Shown in pieces: positions 1-7,807 of a DNA stretch of 59,875 nucleotides. Source of the DNA: an uncultured Clostridia bacterium (GTDB lineage: Bacteria > Bacillota > Clostridia > Christensenellales > Aristaeellaceae); assembly GCA_934663595.1 (NCBI GenBank), contig CAKUKM010000013.1, positions 1-59,875 of the forward strand. The letters are read 5' to 3'. A model generated the notes under the pieces. It did not search any database. It was not told the origin of the DNA and saw only the letters and a program-made list of their open reading frames with translations. A program made the translations under genes and the position numbers. Position 1 is the stretch's first letter. Every line of letters starts with the position of its first letter.

Positions 1-36
1 TGGAGAGAACAAACAGAATATTCAATTTTCGAACCC

Positions 37-68
37 GTGGAAAACGCGCTGTAGCAGGGGTTTTCCAC
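37..68. other. Inverted repeat (hairpin) in non-coding DNA
   Basis: A perfect 9-bp inverted repeat, GTGGAAAAC (37-45) and GTTTTCCAC (60-68), is separated by 14 nt. There is no T-run on either side, so it is not a clear terminator. No gene is visible around it. Confidence 0.5.
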
Positions 69-95
69 ATAGAAGCTGCCACGAAGAGTTCTTGC

Positions 96-212
96 TTTCG
101 AGTGCAGCTCGTTACAACCACTTCGATACGCTTCCGTGTATAAATATTCACTTTTGGGGACTAATCACATGATTTCGAGTCGAGGCCGTTATGACCACTT
201 CGATACGCTTCC
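96..212. repeat. Direct repeat pair, period 77 bp
   Basis: TTTCGAGT occurs at 96-103 and 173-180, and ACCACTTCGATACGCTTCC at 117-135 and 194-212, both offset by exactly 77 bp. The flanking DNA to about 400 is AT-rich compared with the rest of the window. It also contains several copies of a TTTGGATT word. I see no gene in 1-784. Confidence 0.6.
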
Positions 213-398
213 ACATTTTATGCCGCTGATTGAGATGGCATACTCTTATTATTATATGGATAGTGAGCTGAATGTCAATAGGAAAATCCGAAAATTTGGA
301 TTTATTTTTCGATTTTTTGGATTGCAGGGGGAGGAAAATCCCAAAATTTGGATTGCAAGAGCAAATTATCCAAATATTTGGAAAGAGATATGGAAGGC

Positions 399-758
399 GC
401 GGGCGAAAGGGGGATCACATCCGGCTCGCCGTACATTTCCGTTTGCGCGGCGAGTGGGTAAGATGGAGACCGAATCCAGCCCATCGCGCAGTCTGATTAC
501 GCGTCGACAAGTGGGTCGAGCGGGCGAAAAGGGGGCTGCATTCTGCCTAATGTGCAATTCCGGCTGCGCGGTGAGTGGGTAAGATGGAAACCGAATCCAG
601 CTCATCGCGCAGTCGGTATACGCGCCGGCAAGTGGGTCGAGCGGGCGAAATGGAGACTACATCCGGCTCGCCGTACATTTCCGCATGCACGGCGAGGGGG
701 AGTGGGTAAGATGGAGACCGAACCCAGCCCATCGCGCAGTCTGATTGTGCGTCGATGG
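399..758. repeat. Three imperfect ~121-bp tandem repeats
   Basis: The word GCGGGCGAAA starts copies at 399, 520 and 641. Each copy carries a GAGTGGGTAAGATGG word (452, 573 and 700), so the period is 121 bp and the third copy holds about 6 extra bases. The copies differ by scattered substitutions and are not open in one consistent frame, so they appear non-coding. The array abuts the 3' end of the carboxypeptidase gene, but I could not align it to that gene. Confidence 0.75.
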
Positions 759-784
759 GACTGGGTTCGGGGCCCTCTCGCGGG

Positions 785-2005
785 TCATTCCGTCAGCGGC
801 CAATGCTGAATCAGGCGGCGCAGGCTGGGCTTCATGCCCTTTCCGGGGACGGCTTCGGCGGCGAGAATCGGGATTTCGGCGACGGTTTTATCGCCGATTT
901 CGATCGCCACGGAGCCGATTTTTGCGCCGAGGTCGACCGGCGCGTCGACCGTTTCCGGAAGTGTCGGAGTAAGGCGGACGTTCTGCTCGTCGCCCTTTTG
1001 AATCAGCAGCGTGAGATCGCCGCCGAGTTCGAGCGGGAGGCGGTCGCTTTCGCCGCCGAGGACGCGGATTTCGCCGCGAATGCGCGCGCCGCGCTGGGCG
1101 ACGGGGTAGAGCCGGTAGTTCGCGAAGCCGTAATTCAGCATTTCCTTGGCGATATCGAACCGCTTTGCGCCGCTCGACGCGCCGAGCACGACCGCGATCA
1201 GGCGCATGCCGCCGCGTTTGGCGGTGGCGGAGATGCAATAGCCGGCCTCGTTGGTGGAGCCGGTTTTGCCGCCGTCGCAGCCGTCGAGCAGGCGAATCAG
1301 CTTGTTGGTGTTGGTCAGCTGGGTCATGCGGCCGTCGCCGTGGTCGATTTCGTCGAGCCAGATCTGGCTGTAGGCGTAATAGAGCGAATGGCCGAACACC
1401 GCGATCGACATGCGCGCGACATCGCGGGCGGTGGTGTGCTGGCCGTCGACGGGGAGACCGGTGCAATTGACGAAATGGGTGTCCGCCATGCCGAGCTCCT
1501 GCGCGCGCTCGTTCATTTTCGCGCAGCACAGCGCCTCCGAGCCGTAGAGCGCTTCGGCGAGCGCGACTGCCGCGTCGTTGGCGCTGCCGACGATCATGCT
1601 TTTGAGAAGCAGGGAGACCGATTGCGTTTCGCCCACGTCGAGCAGCACCTGCGAACCGCCCATGCCGGCGGCCTCCTTGGAGATCACGACCTGCTGCTCG
1701 AGCGCAAGGCGGCCGGAATCGACGGCCTCGAGCGTGAGCAGGATGGTCATCAGCTTGGTGACCGACGCGACGGCGCGCTGCGAATCGGCGTTGAATTCAA
1801 ACAGGATCTGCCCGCTTTCCGCCTCGATCAGCATGGCGGCGGCGCAATCGAGTTTCATCGGCGGCGCGTCGAGCAGCGCGCCCGAGGACAGCTGCGGAAC
1901 GGCCCTCGGCGGCGCGGGCGTGGTCAGATCCAGTTCCATGCAGCGCCCGCCCAGCGGCAGAACGAACAGAAGCGCAATCGCGAGCGCGAGAATGCGGAAA
2001 CGCAT
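785..2005 (-). CDS. D-alanyl-D-alanine carboxypeptidase (serine type, PBP5/DacF family)
   Basis: Trims the terminal D-Ala from peptidoglycan stem peptides on the outer face of the membrane. The 406-residue product has an N-terminal hydrophobic export signal and the full penicillin-binding triad: SVTK (about 81-84), SAN (141-143) and KTG (247-249). About 130 residues follow, like the C-terminal beta domain of PBP5. Two in-frame ATGs lie at 2011 and 2005. GGAGGG directly abuts the first, so the second, 6 nt downstream, is the better start. The upstream gene on this strand ends in its own terminator, so this is probably a separate transcript. The family call is secure; which paralogue it is, is not. 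Confidence 0.95.
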   Translation of the reverse strand: MRFRILALAIALLFVLPLGGRCMELDLTTPAPPRAVPQLSSGALLDAPPMKLDCAAAMLIEAESGQILFEFNADSQRAVASVTKLMTILLTLEAVDSGRLALEQQVVISKEAAGMGGSQVLLDVGETQSVSLLLKSMIVGSANDAAVALAEALYGSEALCCAKMNERAQELGMADTHFVNCTGLPVDGQHTTARDVARMSIAVFGHSLYYAYSQIWLDEIDHGDGRMTQLTNTNKLIRLLDGCDGGKTGSTNEAGYCISATAKRGGMRLIAVVLGASSGAKRFDIAKEMLNYGFANYRLYPVAQRGARIRGEIRVLGGESDRLPLELGGDLTLLIQKGDEQNVRLTPTLPETVDAPVDLGAKIGSVAIEIGDKTVAEIPILAAEAVPGKGMKPSLRRLIQHWPLTE

Positions 2006-2060
2006 GAGCATCCCTCCATTTTCCGTTTTGTGCGTTGATCCATTCTATGCGCCGAGGACG

Positions 2061-2097
2061 AAAAAAACACGGCGCAGGCCCATTCGAGCCTGCGCCG
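2061..2097 (-). terminator. Intrinsic terminator of the zinc-ribbon membrane protein gene
   Basis: A perfect 10-bp stem, CGGCGCAGGC (2070-2079) with GCCTGCGCCG (2088-2097), is followed on the minus strand by a run of seven T (plus-strand A-run 2061-2067). Confidence 0.85.
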
Positions 2098-2120
2098 CTT
2101 GGAGAGGATGGAGAAGCGGA

Positions 2121-3737
2121 TTATTCCGCAATGTAGTTGATGGTCGTGTTCGGAATCAGATATCGGTTCGCGCCGCACAGCAGGCAGCCGCTCAGGCCGG
2201 CGTCCAGCGCGTCGTCGCGCGGAATCAGCTTGTATTTGCCGATAAAGTTCGGGCATTCGTCGGTGGTGTGGCAGAGGCTGTTCTCGTCCTGCCAGAGGCA
2301 CTTTTCATTCACGAGCTCCGGCTTCGGCGGCTCGCAGCGGCGGCACCACTTGTAATGATCCACGCATTCGGACAGCGGATACTGGCTCGCGCCGCTCATG
2401 CCCTTGCAGTTGTCGATCGAATGATACCAGCCGCCGTTCGGCGAATGATACACCAGCGCGTCGCCCGCGGGCTTCAGCGCGAAATCGGGCGTAATGACCT
2501 CGGGCGAGGGCTCGACGGTTTCTGCGGGCGCAGCGCCGGCCTCCGCGGTCTGAGTATCCGCCGTCTGGCCGCGCACCGCCATGTACAGGCCGGCCTTGCA
2601 GGTCGTGCACGGATAATAGCCGTTCGTCAGCGCGTCGTCCAGCGTCGCCAGCGACCATTTTCCGGTGAAGTTTACGCACTCGTCGGTCAGATGGAACAGA
2701 TTGTTTTCATCCAGCCAGACCACGTCCGCCTGCTCGAGAATCGACGGATCGGGCGAATTGCAGGAATCGCACTTCTGATAATTCTCGCTCACGGCCGCGC
2801 CGAGCGTGCCCGGATTGGCGCTCTTCATGCCGCGGCAGGTCTCGGCCATGTGATAGCGCTTGCCGCCGGCATTGTAATAGACCACCGCTTCCGCAGCGGG
2901 CTTGGGCTTAAGATCGGTGGAGACGACCGGCGTTGCGGTCGGTTCCGGCGTGGGCTGTTCGGTCGGGGCCTCGGTGGGCGCCTCCGTCGGCTCCTCCGCA
3001 AGCGGCTCGACCGGCGCGTCCGTCGCATCGGGAACCGCGGTCTCTTCCGGCGCGTCGGTTTCCTCCGGCGGCCAAGTCGGCGTAGGAACGGGCGTTTCGG
3101 CCGGTTCCGGCGCGTCGGTCGCTTCGACGGGGGCCTCGGTGGGCGCGACATTCGCTACAGGCGCGTCCTGGGTTTTCCCGATCAGGCGATTCAGGCTGTC
3201 CGCGCCTTTAACTGCGAGATCCAGACCGTCCGCCGTGCTCTTCAGCGAGGCGCGGGTCAGCGCGTCGTTCAGATCCAGCGCCGTGCGATAGGCGACGACC
3301 GCGCGATCGCAGATGTTCTGATAGAAATCGCCGATATGAACGGACGCGTTGTCCAGGAAATCGTTGACGGAATCCTGCGCGCGCGTTATGTCGGGGTTGC
3401 TGGTCTGATAAGTGAGCGCGAAGATGCACATCGCCGCGCACAGCGCGAGGCATACGATCGAGGCCAGCAGCTTCGTCGTGACCTTCCAGCGCAGCTTGCG
3501 CCGCCAGAGCAGAATCATGCCGATCGGCCACAGCACGACCGACAGCAGAAGCGCGAGCAGAATGTACAGCGCTCCCGCGCGCTTTTTCTTCTTTTTATTA
3601 TGATGATTCGAACCCTCGGGCGAGCCCGACGCGCCGTACTGGCCGCGCCGCTCGGAGCGCATGACGTAATCGCCGCCGTGTCTGCGCGCGAAAAGCTGCA
3701 GCTTTACGCCCGGATCGGATGGAAAATCATTATGCAT
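2121..3737 (-). CDS. Membrane protein with Thr/Pro/Glu-rich stalk and four H-x4-C...C-x2-C modules
   Basis: I do not recognise a named function. The 538-residue product starts with a basic Lys-rich cytoplasmic segment and two predicted membrane helices (about 55-77 and 89-109). A helical region follows, then a TEAP/EPT-rich linker (about 200-290). The C-terminal half holds four modules, each with His-x4-Cys followed 20-25 residues later by Cys-x2-Cys, in an A-B-A-B order (modules 1 and 3 share YH...C.GM; modules 2 and 4 share DE.CxNF.GK). This suggests four small metal-binding ribbons on an extracytoplasmic stalk. The start at 3737 is preferred over an upstream in-frame ATG because AGAGGA lies 8 nt before it. 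Confidence 0.85.
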   Translation of the reverse strand: MHNDFPSDPGVKLQLFARRHGGDYVMRSERRGQYGASGSPEGSNHHNKKKKKRAGALYILLALLLSVVLWPIGMILLWRRKLRWKVTTKLLASIVCLALCAAMCIFALTYQTSNPDITRAQDSVNDFLDNASVHIGDFYQNICDRAVVAYRTALDLNDALTRASLKSTADGLDLAVKGADSLNRLIGKTQDAPVANVAPTEAPVEATDAPEPAETPVPTPTWPPEETDAPEETAVPDATDAPVEPLAEEPTEAPTEAPTEQPTPEPTATPVVSTDLKPKPAAEAVVYYNAGGKRYHMAETCRGMKSANPGTLGAAVSENYQKCDSCNSPDPSILEQADVVWLDENNLFHLTDECVNFTGKWSLATLDDALTNGYYPCTTCKAGLYMAVRGQTADTQTAEAGAAPAETVEPSPEVITPDFALKPAGDALVYHSPNGGWYHSIDNCKGMSGASQYPLSECVDHYKWCRRCEPPKPELVNEKCLWQDENSLCHTTDECPNFIGKYKLIPRDDALDAGLSGCLLCGANRYLIPNTTINYIAE

Positions 3738-3788
3738 GGCCTTGTCCTCTCTGAATCGACGTTCAATGTATCCACTACACACGAGTCT

Positions 3789-3817
3789 ATTATATCACAG
3801 CTTCCGGAAAATCTCAA
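3789..3817 (-). promoter_or_regulatory. Sigma-A promoter for the zinc-ribbon membrane protein gene
   Basis: On the minus strand TTGAGA (plus 3812-3817) and TATAAT (plus 3789-3794) are spaced by exactly 17 bp, about 50 bp before the start codon. Confidence 0.75.
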
Positions 3818-3986
3818 ACGACAACATTGTGACGAAATGAAGGCGTTTGCGTCGAATCGCCGTCATGATCCGATTGTGAATAAAAATTAACGCACATAGT
3901 AGAAGGATTAAAGGGGCATGCGTCGAATAATCTGAATTTGGGTTTCGTTGATGTTTTGGTATTCAAGTGGAGCAGGAGGGAAAGAC

Positions 3987-5462
3987 ATGAATGTGGAACG
4001 CAATATGCCCGTCGTTCGCGAGCGCAAGAATGCGATTCTGAAGGGCAACCCGGAGCTCTGCGCAGAGCAGAAGAAGGCGGGCAAGCTCCTTGCAAGAGAG
4101 CGCATCGCACTGCTTCTGGACGCGGCGAGCTTTGTTGAACTGGATGTTCTGAGCGCGGATGCGGGCGTTGTAACCGGCTACGGCACGGTGCAGGGCAGCC
4201 CGGTATACGTCTATGCGCAGGACGTGACCGTAAACGGCGGCGCGGTCGGCGCGGCGCATGCGCGCAAAATTTTGAAGGTAATGGACATGGCCGAAAAGAC
4301 CGGCTGCCCGGTCATCGGCATTCTCGATACCGCGGGCGCGCGCCTGGACGAGGGCGTGGACGCGATGAACGCCTACGCGATGATCGCCGGAAGAGTCAGC
4401 CGGCTGTCGGGCGTGGTTCCGCAGATTTCCCTGGTGCTGGGCCAGTGCGGCGGCGTTGCCTCCGCGATTGCCGGCATGACGGATCTGACCGTAATGAGCG
4501 AAAACGGCGCGCTGTTTGTCAACGGACCCATGGTCGTTTCCGCTCTGGCCGGAAAGCAGATTTCGATGGAAACGCTGGCGGGCACGCAGGCGGCGACGCG
4601 CGCGGGCATGGCGCAGCTGACGGCGAAGACCGACGAAGAGGCGATCGCGCTGGCGCGCAAGCTGGTCGGCATGCTGCCGGTGAACAATATGGACGAGGCC
4701 GTTTCCGAATGCGCGGACGATATCAACCGCGAGCTGGCCGAGCTGAATCAGGCCGATCAGCTCGACGACGTGCGCAGCGTGATCCGTTCGATCGCGGATA
4801 ATGGCGATTACATCGAGCTGGACGCCGATTTCGCGCCCTCGATGGTGACGGCGCTGGCGAAGATCGGCGGAACGACCGTGGGCTTCATCGCCAATCAGGC
4901 CGGCAAGGACGAGGGACGGCTGACCGTTTACGGCTGCAAGAAGGCCGCGCGGTTCATGTCGTTTATGGATTGCTTCTCGATTCCGTCGATCGCGATCGTG
5001 GATTCGATGGGCATGAAGGTCAGCACCGCGCCGCAGGGCGAGCTGGCGCGCAATGCCGCGCAGCTGCTGAGCGCTTCGACGCAGGCGACGAACGTGCGCA
5101 TTGCGGTGATCGCCGGAAACGCGGTCGGCATGAGCTATGCGGCTCTGGCCTCCCGCGCGGCGAGCGACGTGGTTTACGCGTGGCCGGGCGCGGTCGTGAG
5201 CGCGGTTACGCCGAAGATTGCGGCGCAGCTGAATTATGAAGACGAGCTCAAGAGCGCCGAGGATCCCTATTCCAAGCGCGAGGAGCTGGAAAAGCGGTAT
5301 ATGGACGATGTGGCCGACGGCGTGCATGCGGCGATGAAGGGCTATGTCGACGACGTAATCGAGCCGGCGCAGACGCGCCAGATGCTCGCGGCGGCGCTGG
5401 AGATGCTCTCCGGCAAGCGCGAGGTCAATCCTGCCAGAAAGCATGGCAACATGCCGCTGTAA
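3987..5462 (+). CDS. Acyl-CoA carboxyltransferase, MmdA / transcarboxylase 12S type
   Basis: The 491-residue product belongs to the PccB/MmdA carboxyltransferase family. Members move CO2 between an acyl-CoA (propionyl/methylmalonyl-CoA type) and carboxybiotin. It keeps the two crotonase-like halves: an N-terminal half with an SGARLDEG-like loop (here AGARLDEG) and a GQCGGVASA oxyanion-loop region, and a C-terminal half with AGNAVGMSYAAL. GCAGGAGGG lies 6 nt before the ATG at 3987, which fixes the start over an in-frame ATG at 3948. It opens a five-gene operon with OadG, a biotin carrier, OadB and an OadA-like subunit, so it is most likely the alpha subunit of a Na+-pumping decarboxylase. The acyl-CoA substrate cannot be read from sequence. 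I see no clear promoter in 3818-3986. Confidence 0.93.
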   Translation: MNVERNMPVVRERKNAILKGNPELCAEQKKAGKLLARERIALLLDAASFVELDVLSADAGVVTGYGTVQGSPVYVYAQDVTVNGGAVGAAHARKILKVMDMAEKTGCPVIGILDTAGARLDEGVDAMNAYAMIAGRVSRLSGVVPQISLVLGQCGGVASAIAGMTDLTVMSENGALFVNGPMVVSALAGKQISMETLAGTQAATRAGMAQLTAKTDEEAIALARKLVGMLPVNNMDEAVSECADDINRELAELNQADQLDDVRSVIRSIADNGDYIELDADFAPSMVTALAKIGGTTVGFIANQAGKDEGRLTVYGCKKAARFMSFMDCFSIPSIAIVDSMGMKVSTAPQGELARNAAQLLSASTQATNVRIAVIAGNAVGMSYAALASRAASDVVYAWPGAVVSAVTPKIAAQLNYEDELKSAEDPYSKREELEKRYMDDVADGVHAAMKGYVDDVIEPAQTRQMLAAALEMLSGKREVNPARKHGNMPL

Positions 5463-5474
5463 GGAGGAAGAAAC

Positions 5475-5855
5475 ATGAGTGAGTTTTTGACTACGCTCGG
5501 AAACGCGCTTACCTACGGCGGAATGGTCACGGCGATCGGCCTGCTGGTCGTATTCTTCGGTCTGGCGCTGCTGATCGTGGTGCTGATGCTGATGGCCGAG
5601 TTTTTCAAGGCCATCGATAAGCGCGGAAAGAGCAAGCAGCAGGCGGCACAGCCCGCCGCTCCCGCTCCCGCGCCGGCTCCGGTTCCGGAGGTCGCCGAGG
5701 AAGAAGAGGTTGTGGACGATACCGAGCTGATCGCCGTAATCGCCGCTGCGATCGCGGCGTACGAGCCGGATGGCAAGAAGCTCGTGGTGCGTAGGGTTCG
5801 CCGCGTGGGCGGCTGGAACCGCGCCGCGAGAGAAGAGCAGATCGGTCGTTTCTGA
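5475..5855 (+). CDS. oadG: Sodium pump decarboxylase gamma subunit (OadG family)
   Basis: This 126-residue membrane protein has one N-terminal helix (about 13-43). A Pro/Ala-rich linker and an acidic stretch follow, then the IAVIAAAIAAYE motif and the short RRV..W..AAR.EQ tail typical of OadG/MmdE-like subunits. The family anchors and assembles the carboxyltransferase on the OadB membrane pump. It begins 12 nt after the carboxyltransferase stop, behind AAGGAGGAA. The alternating Pro-Ala linker is also seen in the next gene, as expected for flexible arms in this complex. Confidence 0.92.
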   Translation: MSEFLTTLGNALTYGGMVTAIGLLVVFFGLALLIVVLMLMAEFFKAIDKRGKSKQQAAQPAAPAPAPAPVPEVAEEEEVVDDTELIAVIAAAIAAYEPDGKKLVVRRVRRVGGWNRAAREEQIGRF

Positions 5856-5892
5856 TTGAACGTATACAGGCATTTAGAGGAGGAAGAGAAAA

Positions 5893-6288
5893 ATGCGCAA
5901 GTTTTCCATTACCGTAAACGGTCAGACCTATGAAGTAGAAGTAGAAGAGCTCGGCGCCGTGTCCGCGCCCGCAGCTCCCGTCGCGCCCGCTGCTCCCGCC
6001 GCTCCGGCTCCCGTTGCCGCCGCTCCTGCTCCCAAGGCGGCTCCCAAGCCCGCTGCGAAACCCGCAGCCGCTGGCAGCGTTTCCGTGACCGCTCCGATGC
6101 CCGGCAACATCAACGCCGTGCGCGTGACCGTGGGTCAGGCCGTGAAGAAGGGCGACGATCTGGTGATTCTCGAGGCCATGAAGATGGAAAACGAGATCAA
6201 GGCGCCGAGCGACGGCACTGTTGCGAGCGTCAACGTTACCAAGGGTGCGACCGTGAATACCGGCGACGTGCTGGTGACCCTGAACTGA
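5893..6288 (+). CDS. Biotin carboxyl carrier protein of the decarboxylase
   Basis: The 131-residue product is a short N-terminal strand region, a 40-residue Ala/Pro-rich swinging linker and a C-terminal biotinyl domain with EAMKMEN. Lys97 is the expected biotin attachment site. Biotinyl domains carry CO2 from the carboxyltransferase to the membrane decarboxylase. It sits between oadG and oadB behind AGGAGGAAG. Neither carboxyltransferase in the operon (first and last genes) has its own biotinyl domain, so this protein is probably the carrier for both. Confidence 0.95.
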   Translation: MRKFSITVNGQTYEVEVEELGAVSAPAAPVAPAAPAAPAPVAAAPAPKAAPKPAAKPAAAGSVSVTAPMPGNINAVRVTVGQAVKKGDDLVILEAMKMENEIKAPSDGTVASVNVTKGATVNTGDVLVTLN

Positions 6289-6320
6289 TCCGCCTTGAAT
6301 ACGGGTAAGGAGGTTCAAGG

Positions 6321-7778
6321 ATGAACAAATGGAAGAAAGTTAAGCCCGCGCGGGCGCTCGTGTGTCTGCTGATGTGCTTCATGCTTCTGGGCGTGTGGGC
6401 GCTGGCGGAGGGCGCGCCGGTCGCGGACGGCGGATATATGCCGCAGGAAGTCACGGATCCGGAGGCGGTGGCCGCCGCTGTGGAAGAGGCGAGCCAGCAG
6501 GGCGCGGATCCCGAAATCAACATTCTGGACGGCCTGAAGAGCATTGTGAAGTCGACCGGCTTCGCGACGGGCGAGGTCAGGCAGTATATCATGATCGCGG
6601 TGGCGTGCGTATTGCTGTATCTGGCGATCGTGAAGGGCTTTGAGCCGCTGCTGCTGCTCCCGATTGCGTTCGGCATGCTGCTGGCGAACCTGCCGGCGGC
6701 GGGACTGACCAGCTATACGGGCCCGAGCTACAAATTCTACGACAGCCTTCAGGACGCGGTGGTTGCGGCCAAGCGCCTGGGCAAGGAAACCAGCGATATC
6801 ATCTGGCGCTACGACGAAGCGACCGGCATGATGAAGTACAGCCTGCAGGCGGCGAACGGCGGCCTGATGTACTATCTGTACCACGGCGTCAAGTGGGGCA
6901 TTTTCCCGCCGATCATCTTCATGGGCGTCGGCGCGATGACCGACTTTGGCCCGCTGATTGCGAATCCGAAATCGCTGCTGCTGGGCGCGGCGGCGCAGCT
7001 GGGCATCTTCCTGACCTTCATCGGCGCGAAGGCGGCGGGCTTCTCCGCGGCTGAAGCGGGCGCTATCGGCATCATCGGCGGCGCGGACGGCCCGACGGCC
7101 ATCTTCGTAACCACGAAGCTCGCCCCGCATCTGCTGGGGCCGATCGCGGTGGCGGCGTATTCGTATATGGCGCTCGTTCCGGTCATTCAGCCGCCGATCA
7201 TGCGCGCGCTTACGACGAAGAAGGAGCGCTCGATCCGCATGGGTCAGCTCCGTCAGGTTTCGAAGACCGAGCTGGTCGTGTTCCCGATCATGGTTACGAT
7301 CATCGTTTCCCTCCTGCTGCCGGACGCGGCTTCGCTGGTCGGCATGCTGATGCTGGGCAACCTCATGCGTGTCTCCGGCGTTGTGGAGCGCCTGAACAAG
7401 ACCGCGCAGAACGAGCTGTGCAATATCGTTACGATCTTCCTGGGACTGACCGTCGGCGCAACGACGCAGGGCCCGACCTTCCTGACCTGGAGCACGATCA
7501 AGATCGTTATCCTGGGCGTGGTGGCGTTCGGCTGCGGCACTGCGGGCGGCGTTCTGCTGGCGAAGCTGATGAACGTGCTGTCCGGCGGCAAGATCAATCC
7601 GCTGATCGGCTCCGCGGGCGTATCCGCTGTTCCGATGGCGGCGCGCGTTTCCCAGAAGGAGGGACAGCGCGAGGATCCCGGCAACTTCCTGCTGATGCAC
7701 GCGATGGGCCCGAACGTGGCGGGCGTCATCGGCAGCGCGGTTGCGGCGGGCGTGTTCATTGCTCTGTTCGCGAAATAA
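6321..7778 (+). CDS. oadB: Na+-translocating decarboxylase beta subunit (OadB/MmdB/GcdB)
   Basis: This polytopic membrane subunit decarboxylates carboxybiotin and exports Na+. The 485-residue product contains the family's signature GGADGPT loop (IGIIGGADGPTAIF), whose Asp is the essential Na+ site in characterised OadB proteins, and the conserved TQGPTFL and AMGPNVAGVIGSAV segments. It is longer than a usual beta subunit because an apparent Sec signal peptide (about residues 10-30, ending ALAEG) and about 60 extra residues precede the first canonical helix. A GGAGG Shine-Dalgarno sequence sits just before the ATG. It lies between the biotin carrier and the OadA-like subunit. Confidence 0.95.
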   Translation: MNKWKKVKPARALVCLLMCFMLLGVWALAEGAPVADGGYMPQEVTDPEAVAAAVEEASQQGADPEINILDGLKSIVKSTGFATGEVRQYIMIAVACVLLYLAIVKGFEPLLLLPIAFGMLLANLPAAGLTSYTGPSYKFYDSLQDAVVAAKRLGKETSDIIWRYDEATGMMKYSLQAANGGLMYYLYHGVKWGIFPPIIFMGVGAMTDFGPLIANPKSLLLGAAAQLGIFLTFIGAKAAGFSAAEAGAIGIIGGADGPTAIFVTTKLAPHLLGPIAVAAYSYMALVPVIQPPIMRALTTKKERSIRMGQLRQVSKTELVVFPIMVTIIVSLLLPDAASLVGMLMLGNLMRVSGVVERLNKTAQNELCNIVTIFLGLTVGATTQGPTFLTWSTIKIVILGVVAFGCGTAGGVLLAKLMNVLSGGKINPLIGSAGVSAVPMAARVSQKEGQREDPGNFLLMHAMGPNVAGVIGSAVAAGVFIALFAK

Positions 7779-7807
7779 GGCTCTTTGTGGATTAGGAGGA
7801 ATTTATC

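Noticed and set aside
1578..3890. A 770-codon plus-strand open frame
   Set aside because: It crosses two recognisable minus-strand genes and their terminator and promoter; low-complexity Arg-rich product.
3963..5873. A 636-codon minus-strand open frame
   Set aside because: It is antisense to the carboxyltransferase and OadG genes, which have clear motifs and ribosome sites.
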